Origin: Actinomycetes bacterium
GTDB lineage: Bacteria; Actinomycetota; Acidimicrobiia; Acidimicrobiales; Palsa-688
Reading direction: 5' to 3'
DNA: 5,203 bases
Assembly (NCBI GenBank): GCA_021821705.1
Contig: JAKACE010000169.1
Location: 1-5,203 of the forward strand
The notes under the pieces are model-generated. The model made no database searches, was not told the DNA's origin, and was given only the letters and a program-made list of their open reading frames with translations. The stretch's first letter is position 1. Every line of letters starts with the position of its first letter. Positions 1 through 5,203 of the stretch are shown one piece after another. The position numbers were made by a program, and so were the translations under genes.

Positions 1-714
1 CCACGAGGGCACCGTTCGCTGAGTGTCGTAGCGGCTCTCGTCGCCGACGACCGAGCCTGAGACCCTGCGCACCCCTGCCGCCCGGACCAGGGCGGCGAAG
101 GCGTCGACGTCGGTGTAGGTACCTCCACCCGGTGCCATGGCATCGGCATAGGCCGGCGTGCGCAGCAGCGGGTCGCCTCCTCCCACCAGGTAAAGGTTGC
201 CGTGCACGACACCGCCGACGGGCCGGCGGGCCACGACCAGCTCGGTCGTGAAACGGTAGGCCGGCCCGAGCCTGTCCAGCAGTGCGGTAGCGGTGAGCAG
301 CTTCATGTTGGACGCCGGCAGCGCCGGCAGTTCCCCGTGGTACGAGTACACGGTCCGGCCCCCGATGGCGACCACCACGCAGCTGGCGGCCGAAGCGGCC
401 CGGCCGATGACGGCGGCCGAGACCGAGCGGGCCAGGCTCTCCACCAGGGTGTCGTCGGCCCACCGCTGCTCCAGGGTGAGAGGGAGCCGGGCCGGGGAGA
501 GCAGCGGTGTCGCCGTCAGCTGGGCGCCGCCGGGCACCAGCCGGGCGGCAAGGGCCCGGGCCGGGCCGGCCGGAGGCGTGCCGGGCCGGGCCTGCGCACC
601 GGGCGAGACCACGGCTCGCGTCGCGCCGGCTGCACCCTGCCAGCAAAGGCCCGCCCCAGCCGGTGCGACCAGCGCGCCGACCAGCGCCAGACGCCTGCGC
701 CACCCGCCCTTCAT
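1..714 (-). CDS. dacB: D-alanyl-D-alanine carboxypeptidase/endopeptidase, PBP4 type (peptidase S13), N-terminal part; C-terminus beyond the left edge
   Basis: Reading the minus strand from ATG at 714-712 gives 238 uninterrupted codons to the window edge. The N-terminus has a basic stretch (WRRR, residues 5-8), a hydrophobic core (about 9-24) and small residues suitable for signal peptidase near AAGA (28-31), so export is likely. A Pro/Ala/Gly-rich linker follows to about residue 80. The diagnostic part is PALPASNMKLLTA (130-142), in which S135-N-M-K138 is the SxxK motif holding the acylated serine. LYLVGGGDPLL further on is also typical of the S13 family. Known family members trim or cleave stem-peptide cross-links of peptidoglycan outside the cytoplasmic membrane. 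The SxN and KTG motifs would lie off the left edge and cannot be checked. The gene is divergent from the desaturase. No Shine-Dalgarno sequence is visible, and an ATG at 724-722 is out of frame. The family call is firm; the exact activity and the symbol dacB are inferred from the family. Confidence 0.9.
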   Translation of the reverse strand, partial: MKGGWRRRLALVGALVAPAGAGLCWQGAAGATRAVVSPGAQARPGTPPAGPARALAARLVPGGAQLTATPLLSPARLPLTLEQRWADDTLVESLARSVSAAVIGRAASAASCVVVAIGGRTVYSYHGELPALPASNMKLLTATALLDRLGPAYRFTTELVVARRPVGGVVHGNLYLVGGGDPLLRTPAYADAMAPGGGTYTDVDAFAALVRAAGVRRVSGSVVGDESRYDTQRTVPSW

Positions 715-719
715 GCCCG

Positions 720-725
720 TTCATA
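720..725 (-). promoter_or_regulatory. Possible -10 element for the PBP4-like gene (leaderless or near-leaderless)
   Basis: On the minus strand TATGAA lies 5 nt before the ATG at 714. It matches TATAAT at 4 of 6 positions. A transcription start 6-7 nt downstream would fall at or next to the start codon, consistent with the absence of a ribosome binding site. No convincing -35 element is visible. This is inferred from motif and position only. Confidence 0.3.
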
Positions 726-785
726 CTGCCAGAGCGCCAGGCGTGACGGCCCCGCCCGGCCGCTACAGGTGCCACGGCCCCCCGT

Positions 786-804
786 CGCCACCCGGCAGGT
801 GGCG
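786..804. repeat. Perfect 7-bp inverted repeat in the divergent intergenic region
   Basis: The arms CGCCACC (786-792) and GGTGGCG (798-804) are exact reverse complements separated by the 5-nt loop CGGCA. The element sits between the divergent PBP4-like and desaturase genes, roughly 70 nt from each start. It could be a regulator binding site or an RNA hairpin in an upstream transcript. There is no T-run beside it, so a classical intrinsic terminator is unlikely. In DNA this GC-rich a 7-bp stem can also arise by chance. Confidence 0.35.
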
Positions 805-852
805 CCAAGTATCCGAGCAGGTCAACACCGGGCGATAGCTGCCAGCTTGGGG

Positions 853-858
853 TATGGT
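853..858 (+). promoter_or_regulatory. Possible -10 element for a leaderless desaturase transcript
   Basis: TATGGT (a TANNNT-type hexamer) is followed by a 6-nt spacer and then the GTG at 865. The predicted transcription start therefore coincides with the start codon. No recognisable -35 box lies 16-19 nt upstream. The same GGTTGGCCG string (856-864) recurs just before tkt. Support is by position and motif only. Confidence 0.35.
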
Positions 859-864
859 TGGCCG

Positions 865-1653
865 GTGCCCGTCGCCTTGGTTGCCGTAATAGCCGGCCTT
901 CTGACCTGCCAACTCGCCCTCATGCTCACGACGATGTACCTGCACCGGACCATGGCCCACCGGGCCGTGACCATGAAGGCGGGTACAGCGTTCGCGTTCC
1001 GCCTCCTGCTGTGGCTCTCCACCGGGATAAAGCCCCGGGAGTGGGCGGCCGTGCACCGCCGGCACCACGCCTACACCGACATCCCCGGGGATCCGCACTC
1101 CCCGGTGCTCGAGGGCTACTGGCGGGTCCAGCTCTGGAACGTCGGGCTGTACAAGAAGGCTGCCCACGACCCCGAGACACTGCGCAAGTACAGCCGGGAC
1201 ATAAAGGTCGACGCCTGGGACAAGTACCTGTTCGACCGCGGGTACGTCGGCCTGCTCCTCGGCTTCGGCATATTCGTGGCCCTGCTCGGCTGGCAGTGGG
1301 CACTGGTGGCAGCAGCCACGCACATCGTCAGCTACCTGCTCCTCAACGCGGCCGTGAACGCCGTCGGCCACAAGTGGGGCAAACGTCCGTACGCGGGGAT
1401 CGCGACAAACAACCAGTGGCTCGCCCTGTTGACCTGGGGCGAGGGCTTGCACTCCAACCACCACGCGGCTCCGACCTCGGCCCGTTTCGCCCTGGCCAAG
1501 GGACAGGTCGACCACGGGTGGTGGGTGCTCGGCGTGCTGCGGACGCTGCACCTGGCCACGGTCCGTCACGACGGGATCCACCTGACGGCGCTCGCCCAGC
1601 AGGGCCTGGGCGTCCCGGCAGCCAAGCTGGAGCCCGAGCCCGAGCTCGTTTAG
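865..1653 (+). CDS. Membrane fatty-acid (acyl-lipid or acyl-CoA) desaturase, Delta9 type
   Basis: The 262-residue product introduces a double bond into a fatty-acyl chain at the membrane with a di-iron centre, needing O2 and an electron donor. All the metal-binding motifs are present: HRTMAH (27-32), HRRHH (64-68), NAVGH (165-169) and HSNHH (196-200). GDPHSP (75-80), WDKYLF (118-123) and KRPYAG (173-178) also fit bacterial Delta9 desaturases. Hydrophobic segments lie at about 3-24, 43-55, 128-150 and 152-168. The frame stays open upstream to position 202, but that stretch is antisense to the PBP4-like gene and reads as low-quality Arg/Pro/Gly-rich sequence. GTG 865 puts the first box right after one membrane segment and follows a -10-like hexamer directly. 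TTG 847 and TTG 877 are alternatives. At about 262 residues it is somewhat shorter than the common size of about 300. Four of its eight Ile codons are ATA. The substrate, acyl carrier and double-bond position cannot be read from the sequence. Confidence 0.9.
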   Translation: MPVALVAVIAGLLTCQLALMLTTMYLHRTMAHRAVTMKAGTAFAFRLLLWLSTGIKPREWAAVHRRHHAYTDIPGDPHSPVLEGYWRVQLWNVGLYKKAAHDPETLRKYSRDIKVDAWDKYLFDRGYVGLLLGFGIFVALLGWQWALVAAATHIVSYLLLNAAVNAVGHKWGKRPYAGIATNNQWLALLTWGEGLHSNHHAAPTSARFALAKGQVDHGWWVLGVLRTLHLATVRHDGIHLTALAQQGLGVPAAKLEPEPELV

Positions 1654-1672
1654 CGCTTCAGCGCTTCAGCGC
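1652..1672 (+). repeat. Short tandem repeat at the desaturase stop codon (8-bp unit, about 2.6 copies)
   Basis: AGCGCTTC occurs at 1652-1659 and 1660-1667, followed by a partial copy AGCGC (1668-1672). The array begins inside the TAG stop codon. Each full unit contains the palindrome AGCGCT, so the transcript could form small alternative stems. It abuts the C-rich tract downstream. It may be slippage-generated sequence or part of the 3' end of the transcript. Confidence 0.6.
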
Positions 1673-1684
1673 CCCGGCGCCCGG

Positions 1685-1715
1685 CCCCTCCCGCTCCCCC
1701 TCCCCTCCCCTTCTC
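1685..1715 (+). terminator. C-rich, G-poor pyrimidine tract; possible Rho-utilisation region after the desaturase
   Basis: This 31-nt stretch contains 23 C, 7 T, one G and no A, starting 31 nt after the desaturase stop. C-rich, G-poor transcript segments are the known hallmark of Rho loading sites, and high-GC actinobacteria often lack T-tailed intrinsic terminators. No hairpin with a U-run is present between the desaturase and the next gene. Two copies of TCGGGCC follow at 1714-1727. Composition and position support a termination role, but Rho use is an inference. Confidence 0.3.
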
Positions 1716-1795
1716 GGGCCTCGGGCCTCGCAAGCTGGCCCCGGCATGAGGGCGCGCCCAGCACCTGCCCCGCGGTCGTACGAGCGAGCCGGAGT

Positions 1796-1824
1796 GTGAC
1801 CAGCGGGGCGGCGGCGGGCATACT
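1796..1824 (+). promoter_or_regulatory. Putative sigma70-like promoter for the small hypothetical gene
   Basis: GTGACC (1796-1801, 4 of 6 matches to TTGACA) and CATACT (1819-1824, 4 of 6 matches to TATAAT) are separated by 17 nt, the optimal spacing. A start site about 7 nt downstream (near 1831) leaves a leader of about 5 nt before the ATG at 1836. This is the best-formed promoter in the window, and it argues against the GTG at 1827, only 2 nt after the -10 box, as the translation start. Confidence 0.45.
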
Positions 1825-1835
1825 GGGTGCCAGCC

Positions 1836-2231
1836 ATGGACATCGTCTCCGCCCTCTTTATAGAGAACTTCCAGCTGCGGCCCGTTCCCGGCCCGTCGAC
1901 GCGCGTCGACATCACCGGCGCCATGTTCTCCCTGCCTGCTCCCAGCCAGCCGCCCGTCACCCTGACCCCCCACCTGATCGTGCTAGTGCGGTCCCGCCGT
2001 TCGGACCCCTCCAACGGCGTGCTCGAGGTCGTGTTCCGGGACGAGGAGGGCGGCCAGGTTGCCCGTAACGTGTCCCCTTTCAACATCGAACCGGGTAAGT
2101 TCACCTACCGGCTGGTGCGGGCCGAGCTCGAGTTCGCCGGCTTCGGCACGATCGAGGCCCATTGCCGGCTGGTGCCATCGGAGCAGACCACCGTCGTGCC
2201 GCTCACGTTGCTGCCTCCTGTAACCGCCTGA
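1836..2231 (+). CDS. Small uncharacterised protein, probably beta-rich (possible DUF6941-like)
   Basis: From ATG 1836 the product is 131 residues. A GTG at 1827 would add MPA. There is no signal peptide, membrane helix or cysteine/histidine metal motif, so it is probably cytoplasmic. Alternating hydrophobic patterns suggest a beta-sandwich: residues 2-13 (DIVSALFIENFQ), about 21-31 (TRVDITGAMFS), 42-51 (LTPHLIVLVR), 60-74 and 88-108, ending in VVPLTLLPP. The strand order, a central LxxVFRDEEGGQV segment and a late FxIEPGKFTYRLV segment recall the small DUF6941-type proteins of actinobacteria, but this is from memory of the layout and is weak. Coding-like GC3 and a good upstream promoter support a real gene. 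It stands alone between the desaturase and tkt, 82 bp before the latter. The function is unknown. Confidence 0.7.
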   Translation: MDIVSALFIENFQLRPVPGPSTRVDITGAMFSLPAPSQPPVTLTPHLIVLVRSRRSDPSNGVLEVVFRDEEGGQVARNVSPFNIEPGKFTYRLVRAELEFAGFGTIEAHCRLVPSEQTTVVPLTLLPPVTA

Positions 2232-2300
2232 GTTCGTCCCCGGCGCTCAGCAGGGCGAGCCGCCGGCTGCGTACCAGGCTGCGTCGGCACGTGGAGCGTG

Positions 2301-2306
2301 TAGGTT
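2301..2306 (+). promoter_or_regulatory. Possible -10 element for a leaderless tkt-tal transcript
   Basis: TAGGTT (TANNNT type) lies 7 nt before the ATG at 2314, the spacing expected if transcription starts at the A of the start codon. No Shine-Dalgarno sequence precedes tkt, and the -35 region is poor (best 2 of 6). GGTTGGCCG (2303-2311) is identical to the string before the desaturase start. Confidence 0.35.
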
Positions 2307-2313
2307 GGCCGTC

Positions 2314-4344
2314 ATGACCGAAACCACGCAGCCGCAGGTCAGCGGGCGCCAGGAGCTGGAGCAGCTGGGGATCAACGTGATCAGGGGCCTGGCCATGGAC
2401 GCGCCCCGTAAAGCCAATGCCGGTCACCCGGGCACGGCGATGGCGCTGGCGCCGCTGGCGCACGTGCTGTGGACGCGCGTGATGAACTACGACGCTTCCG
2501 ACCCGGACTGGCCCGACCGGGACCGCTTCGTTCTCTCCTGCGGCCACGCCTCGGTGCTCCTCTACTCGATGCTGTACCTGACCGGTTACGACCTGTCGCT
2601 CGAGGACCTGCAGCAGTTCCGCCAGTTCGGCTCCCGGACCCCGGGGCACCCCGAGTCCCACCAGCTCAAAGGCGTGGAGGTCACGACCGGCCCCCTCGGC
2701 CAGGGCGTCGCCAACGCCGTGGGACTGGCCACCGCCGAGCGCATCCTCCGGGCGCGCTACGGCTCCGACCTGGTGGACCACTACACCTTCGTCGTGTGCT
2801 CGGACGGGGACCTCATGGAGGGCATCAGCCACGAGGCCGCTTCGCTCGCCGGCCACCTCGGCCTGGGCCGGCTCATCTACGTCTACGACAACAACCACAT
2901 CACCATTGACGGGCCGACCGAAATAGCCCTCGGCGACGACGCCGTCAAGCGCTTCGACGCCTACGGGTGGCACACCGAGGACCTGGGCGAGGCCGCCAAC
3001 GACACCCAGGCTCTGGAGGCGGCGCTGAGGCGGGCCATGGCCGTCGAGGACAGGCCCAGCTTCCTGCAACTTCGCTCCCACATCGGCTGGCCGTCGCCCA
3101 AGCTGACAGACAGCCCCAAGGCCCACGGGTCCCCGTTCCCCCCCGAAGAGATCAAGGTGACCAAGGAAATCCTCGGCCTGCCTCCCGAGGAGAGCTTCTG
3201 GGCCCCCGAGGACGTGCTGGCGATGTACCGCGAGGCCGGCAGCCGCGGGCGCTCACGCCGCCAGGACTGGGCCGGCCGCCTCGAGCGCAAGCTGCCTGCC
3301 GGGTCTCCCGAACGCGAACGCTGGGACTCGCAGTGGCGGGCCCAGGGCCTGGCCGGCTTCGAGAAGAAGCTTCCCGTCTGGGGCGCCGGCGACAAGATCG
3401 CCACCCGTGAGGCAATGAAAGAGTGCCTCAATGCTGTCGCCGCCGAGGTCCCGGCCATCGTGTCCGGAGGCGCAGACCTCACAGGCAACACCGGGACGAT
3501 GCTCGAGGGAGAGCCCCTCCAGTCCCGCGACGAGCCCGGGGCGCGGCTGATCGCCTATGGGGTGCGCGAGCACGCAATGGGGGCTGCCGCCGTCGGCATG
3601 GCCCGCCACGGGGGCATCCTGCCGGTGATCGGCACCTTTTTCGTTTTCAGCGACTACATGCGCGGCGCCGTCCGGTTGTCCGCCCTGTCCGAGGCCAAGG
3701 TCGTCTACTCCTGGACCCACGACTCGGTCGGGTTGGGCGAGGACGGGCCGACCCACCAGCCGGTCGAGCAACTGGCCGCCATGCGGGCCATGCCCAACCT
3801 GTGGGTGGTCAGGCCGGCCGATGCCAACGAGACCGGCCAGGCTCTGAAAGTGGCCATCGAGCACGACGGGCCCACCGCCCTCATCCTGTCCCGCCAGAGC
3901 CTGCCCGTGCTGGAGGGGACGGCCGAGAAGGCGCATATGCTGGCTCGGGGGGCCTACGTCCTGGCGGGCGAGGAGGCCGGCCCTGACGTGGTGCTGGTGG
4001 GCACCGGTTCGGAGGTGCAGTTGTGCGTCTCGGCCTCGAAGCTTCTCGGCGCCGACGGCATCACCGCCCGGGTTGTCTCGATGCCCTGCTGGGAGCTGTT
4101 CGAACAGCAGGACGAGGCATATCGCCGGCAGGTGATGGGCGCCGGCGCCCCGGTGCTGGCCGTCGAGGCGGCGTCGAGCTTCGGCTGGGCCCGCTGGGCC
4201 GACGCCACGGTGTCCATCGACCACTTCGGCGCCTCCGGGCCCGGCGCCGAGGTCCTGGCGCGTTTCGGCTTCACCCCCGAGAACGTGGCCGACAAGGCCC
4301 GCGCACTGCTGCGCAAGACCGATCCCCAGGAGGAGAACAGATGA
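2314..4344 (+). CDS. tkt: Transketolase
   Basis: This 676-residue thiamine-diphosphate enzyme moves two-carbon ketol units between sugar phosphates (xylulose-5-P with ribose-5-P or erythrose-4-P) in the cytoplasm, in the non-oxidative pentose phosphate pathway. The length is normal for the family. The cofactor-binding N-domain (about 10-335) has H38, H78, H112, GPLGQG (126-131), the SDGDLMEG motif (163-170) with D192-N-N completing the Mg/ThDP site, and H256 and H271. The Pyr domain (about 360-530) has R365, the catalytic glutamate E419 in REHAMG, H469, the GEDGPTHQP signature (475-483, with H481) and R527 in SRQSLP. The C-terminal domain runs from about 545 to 670. ATG 2314 is preferred over an in-frame TTG at 2305 because it sits at the expected start point of a leaderless mRNA. 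Asn392 replaces a serine usually seen in the DLxxS phosphate-binding segment. The stop codon overlaps the tal start. Confidence 0.97.
   Translation: MTETTQPQVSGRQELEQLGINVIRGLAMDAPRKANAGHPGTAMALAPLAHVLWTRVMNYDASDPDWPDRDRFVLSCGHASVLLYSMLYLTGYDLSLEDLQQFRQFGSRTPGHPESHQLKGVEVTTGPLGQGVANAVGLATAERILRARYGSDLVDHYTFVVCSDGDLMEGISHEAASLAGHLGLGRLIYVYDNNHITIDGPTEIALGDDAVKRFDAYGWHTEDLGEAANDTQALEAALRRAMAVEDRPSFLQLRSHIGWPSPKLTDSPKAHGSPFPPEEIKVTKEILGLPPEESFWAPEDVLAMYREAGSRGRSRRQDWAGRLERKLPAGSPERERWDSQWRAQGLAGFEKKLPVWGAGDKIATREAMKECLNAVAAEVPAIVSGGADLTGNTGTMLEGEPLQSRDEPGARLIAYGVREHAMGAAAVGMARHGGILPVIGTFFVFSDYMRGAVRLSALSEAKVVYSWTHDSVGLGEDGPTHQPVEQLAAMRAMPNLWVVRPADANETGQALKVAIEHDGPTALILSRQSLPVLEGTAEKAHMLARGAYVLAGEEAGPDVVLVGTGSEVQLCVSASKLLGADGITARVVSMPCWELFEQQDEAYRRQVMGAGAPVLAVEAASSFGWARWADATVSIDHFGASGPGAEVLARFGFTPENVADKARALLRKTDPQEENR
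4328..4333 (+). promoter_or_regulatory. Strong Shine-Dalgarno sequence for tal
   Basis: AGGAGG lies inside the last codons of tkt with a 7-nt spacer to the ATG at 4341. It is the only strong ribosome binding site in the window and fixes the tal start. Together with the 4-nt ATGA overlap it indicates translational coupling of tkt and tal. Confidence 0.85.
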
Positions 4345-5203
4345 CGTTGCTGCACCAGCTCTACAGCGAGGGCGGGCAGAGCCCGTGGATCGACAACCTT
4401 TCGCGCGACGCCATCCGTAGCGGGCGCCTGGCGAACATGGTCGACGCGGGCGTCCGCGGCGTGACCTCCAACCCGACGATCTTCCAGAAGGCCATGACCG
4501 GCACCGACATATACAGCGCCGACTTCGCCCGCCTCCTCGAGGGCGGCTCGGTGGAACAGGCATTCTGGGAGATGGCGGCCGCCGACGTGACGGCGGCGCT
4601 CGAGATCCTCCACCCCCTCTACGAGCAGAGCGACGGAGGGGACGGGTTCGTGTCGCTGGAGGTCTCGCCCAGGCTGGCCTATGACACCGAGGGCACCATC
4701 CGCGACGCCAGGCGCTTCCACGAGACCATCAACATGCCCAACCTGATGGTGAAGATCCCGGCCACCGAGGCCGGCACCCCGGCGGTACGCCAGATGATCT
4801 CAGAGGGCCGCAACATAAACGTCACCCTCATCTTCAGCCTCGAGCGCTACGAAGCCGTCATCGAGGCTTACATCTCCGGGCTGGAGGCGCTGGCCCGCTC
4901 GGGTGGTGACCTCAGCCGTACCCACAGCGTCGCCTCGTTCTTCGTGAGCAGGGTCGACACAGAGGTGGACAGGCGCCTGGACAAGAGCGGCAAGGCGGGC
5001 ACCGAGGCATTGAGGGGCAAGGCAGCCGTGGCCCAGGCCAAGCTGGCCTACCGCCTCTTCGAAGAGAAGTTCTCGGGACCGCGCTGGCAGGCTCTCGCCG
5101 ACCAGGGTGCGCACCCCCAGCGCCCGCTGTGGGCGTCGACCTCGACCAAGAACCCCGCCTACGAGGACCTCCTCTACGTCAACCACCTGGTCGCCCCGGA
5201 GAC
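4341..5203 (+). CDS. tal: Transaldolase, 3' end beyond the window
   Basis: 287 complete codons are visible. Transaldolase transfers dihydroxyacetone from sedoheptulose-7-P to glyceraldehyde-3-P through a Schiff base, giving erythrose-4-P and fructose-6-P. The family signatures are clear: WIDNLSR with D18 (16-22), GVTSNPTIF (40-48), SLEVSPRLAYD with E107 (105-115), and LMVKIPAT (135-142) in which K138 is the Schiff-base lysine. NVTLIFS (160-166, N160 and T162) and SFFVSRVD (about 189-196) follow. RPLWASTSTKNP and YVNHLVAPE near the edge match the longer actinobacterial/cyanobacterial type, about 370 residues alone, rather than the E. coli TalB type. A fusion to phosphoglucose isomerase occurs in this type and cannot be excluded, because the end is missing. 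The gene overlaps tkt by 4 nt and has its own strong ribosome binding site, so both proteins probably come from one mRNA. Confidence 0.95.
   Translation, partial: MTLLHQLYSEGGQSPWIDNLSRDAIRSGRLANMVDAGVRGVTSNPTIFQKAMTGTDIYSADFARLLEGGSVEQAFWEMAAADVTAALEILHPLYEQSDGGDGFVSLEVSPRLAYDTEGTIRDARRFHETINMPNLMVKIPATEAGTPAVRQMISEGRNINVTLIFSLERYEAVIEAYISGLEALARSGGDLSRTHSVASFFVSRVDTEVDRRLDKSGKAGTEALRGKAAVAQAKLAYRLFEEKFSGPRWQALADQGAHPQRPLWASTSTKNPAYEDLLYVNHLVAPE

Noticed and set aside
641..645. Lipoprotein signal in the PBP4-like protein (Cys24)
   Set aside because: The residues before Cys24 are AGL. A lipobox needs a small residue at -1, so lipid modification is unlikely and ordinary signal peptidase cleavage fits better.
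763..1581. 272-codon minus-strand open frame opposite the desaturase
   Set aside because: The plus strand has all three desaturase histidine boxes. The antisense product has no recognisable features.
1669..1680. GCGCC/GGCGC hairpin as an intrinsic terminator after the desaturase
   Set aside because: The loop is only 2 nt for a 5-bp stem and no T-run follows. The adjacent C-rich tract is a more plausible termination signal.
1827..1829. GTG as the start of the small hypothetical gene
   Set aside because: It lies 2 nt after the best -10 hexamer, so it would fall upstream of the expected transcription start. ATG 1836 fits better.
2255..2270. Hairpin terminator between the hypothetical gene and tkt
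   Set aside because: Only about 4-bp arms (AGCC/GGCT) with a 3-nt loop and no T-run. This is expected by chance at this GC content.
2203..3126. 307-codon minus-strand open frame opposite the 5' part of tkt
   Set aside because: It is antisense to conserved transketolase cofactor-binding sequence. Its Val/Gly/Arg-rich composition is typical of the complement of GC-rich coding DNA.
3253..4563. 436-codon minus-strand open frame opposite tkt and tal
   Set aside because: It is antisense to clearly recognisable transketolase and transaldolase sequence, is Gly/Arg/Ala-rich, and shows no family motif. It is a GC-driven shadow frame.

Overview
The window is strongly GC-rich bacterial chromosome, with third codon positions almost all G or C. 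Three things suggest a high-GC actinobacterium: start codons that follow directly on -10-like hexamers (leaderless style), a compact three-histidine-box desaturase, and a tkt-tal pair. An acidimicrobial or similar deep actinobacterial lineage is a guess from overall impression, not something the sequence proves. I see no mobile element, CRISPR array, tRNA, rRNA or phage signature.

Layout. Positions 714 to 1 (minus strand, running off the left edge) hold the N-terminal part of a secreted D-alanyl-D-alanine carboxypeptidase/endopeptidase of the PBP4 (peptidase S13) type, with its catalytic SNMK motif. A divergent intergenic region of about 150 bp (715-864) carries a perfect 7-bp hairpin and possible promoters for both directions. 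Positions 865-1653 (+) encode a membrane fatty-acid desaturase with all three histidine boxes. The 182-bp gap after it (1654-1835) holds a short tandem repeat, a C-rich G-poor pyrimidine tract that could serve in transcription termination, and a sigma70-like promoter. Positions 1836-2231 (+) encode a small, probably beta-rich protein of unknown function. After an 82-bp gap come tkt (transketolase, 2314-4344) and tal (transaldolase, from 4341 past the right edge), which overlap by 4 bp.

How the genes work together. tkt and tal form a translationally coupled unit for the non-oxidative pentose phosphate pathway. The two enzymes interconvert C3-C7 sugar phosphates and link ribose-5-phosphate and NADPH supply to glycolysis. 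In many actinobacteria zwf, opcA and pgl follow, or pgi is fused to tal, but the window ends inside tal. The desaturase (membrane lipid unsaturation) and the PBP4-like enzyme (peptidoglycan trimming) both act at the cell envelope, but they are divergently transcribed and nothing shows a functional link.

This is an ordinary housekeeping region, and I found no convincing novel system. The points most worth a second look are the leaderless-style starts with a shared 9-mer before the desaturase and tkt genes, AUA isoleucine codons concentrated in the desaturase, an apparent Ser-to-Asn change in the transketolase phosphate-binding segment, and the small uncharacterised protein.
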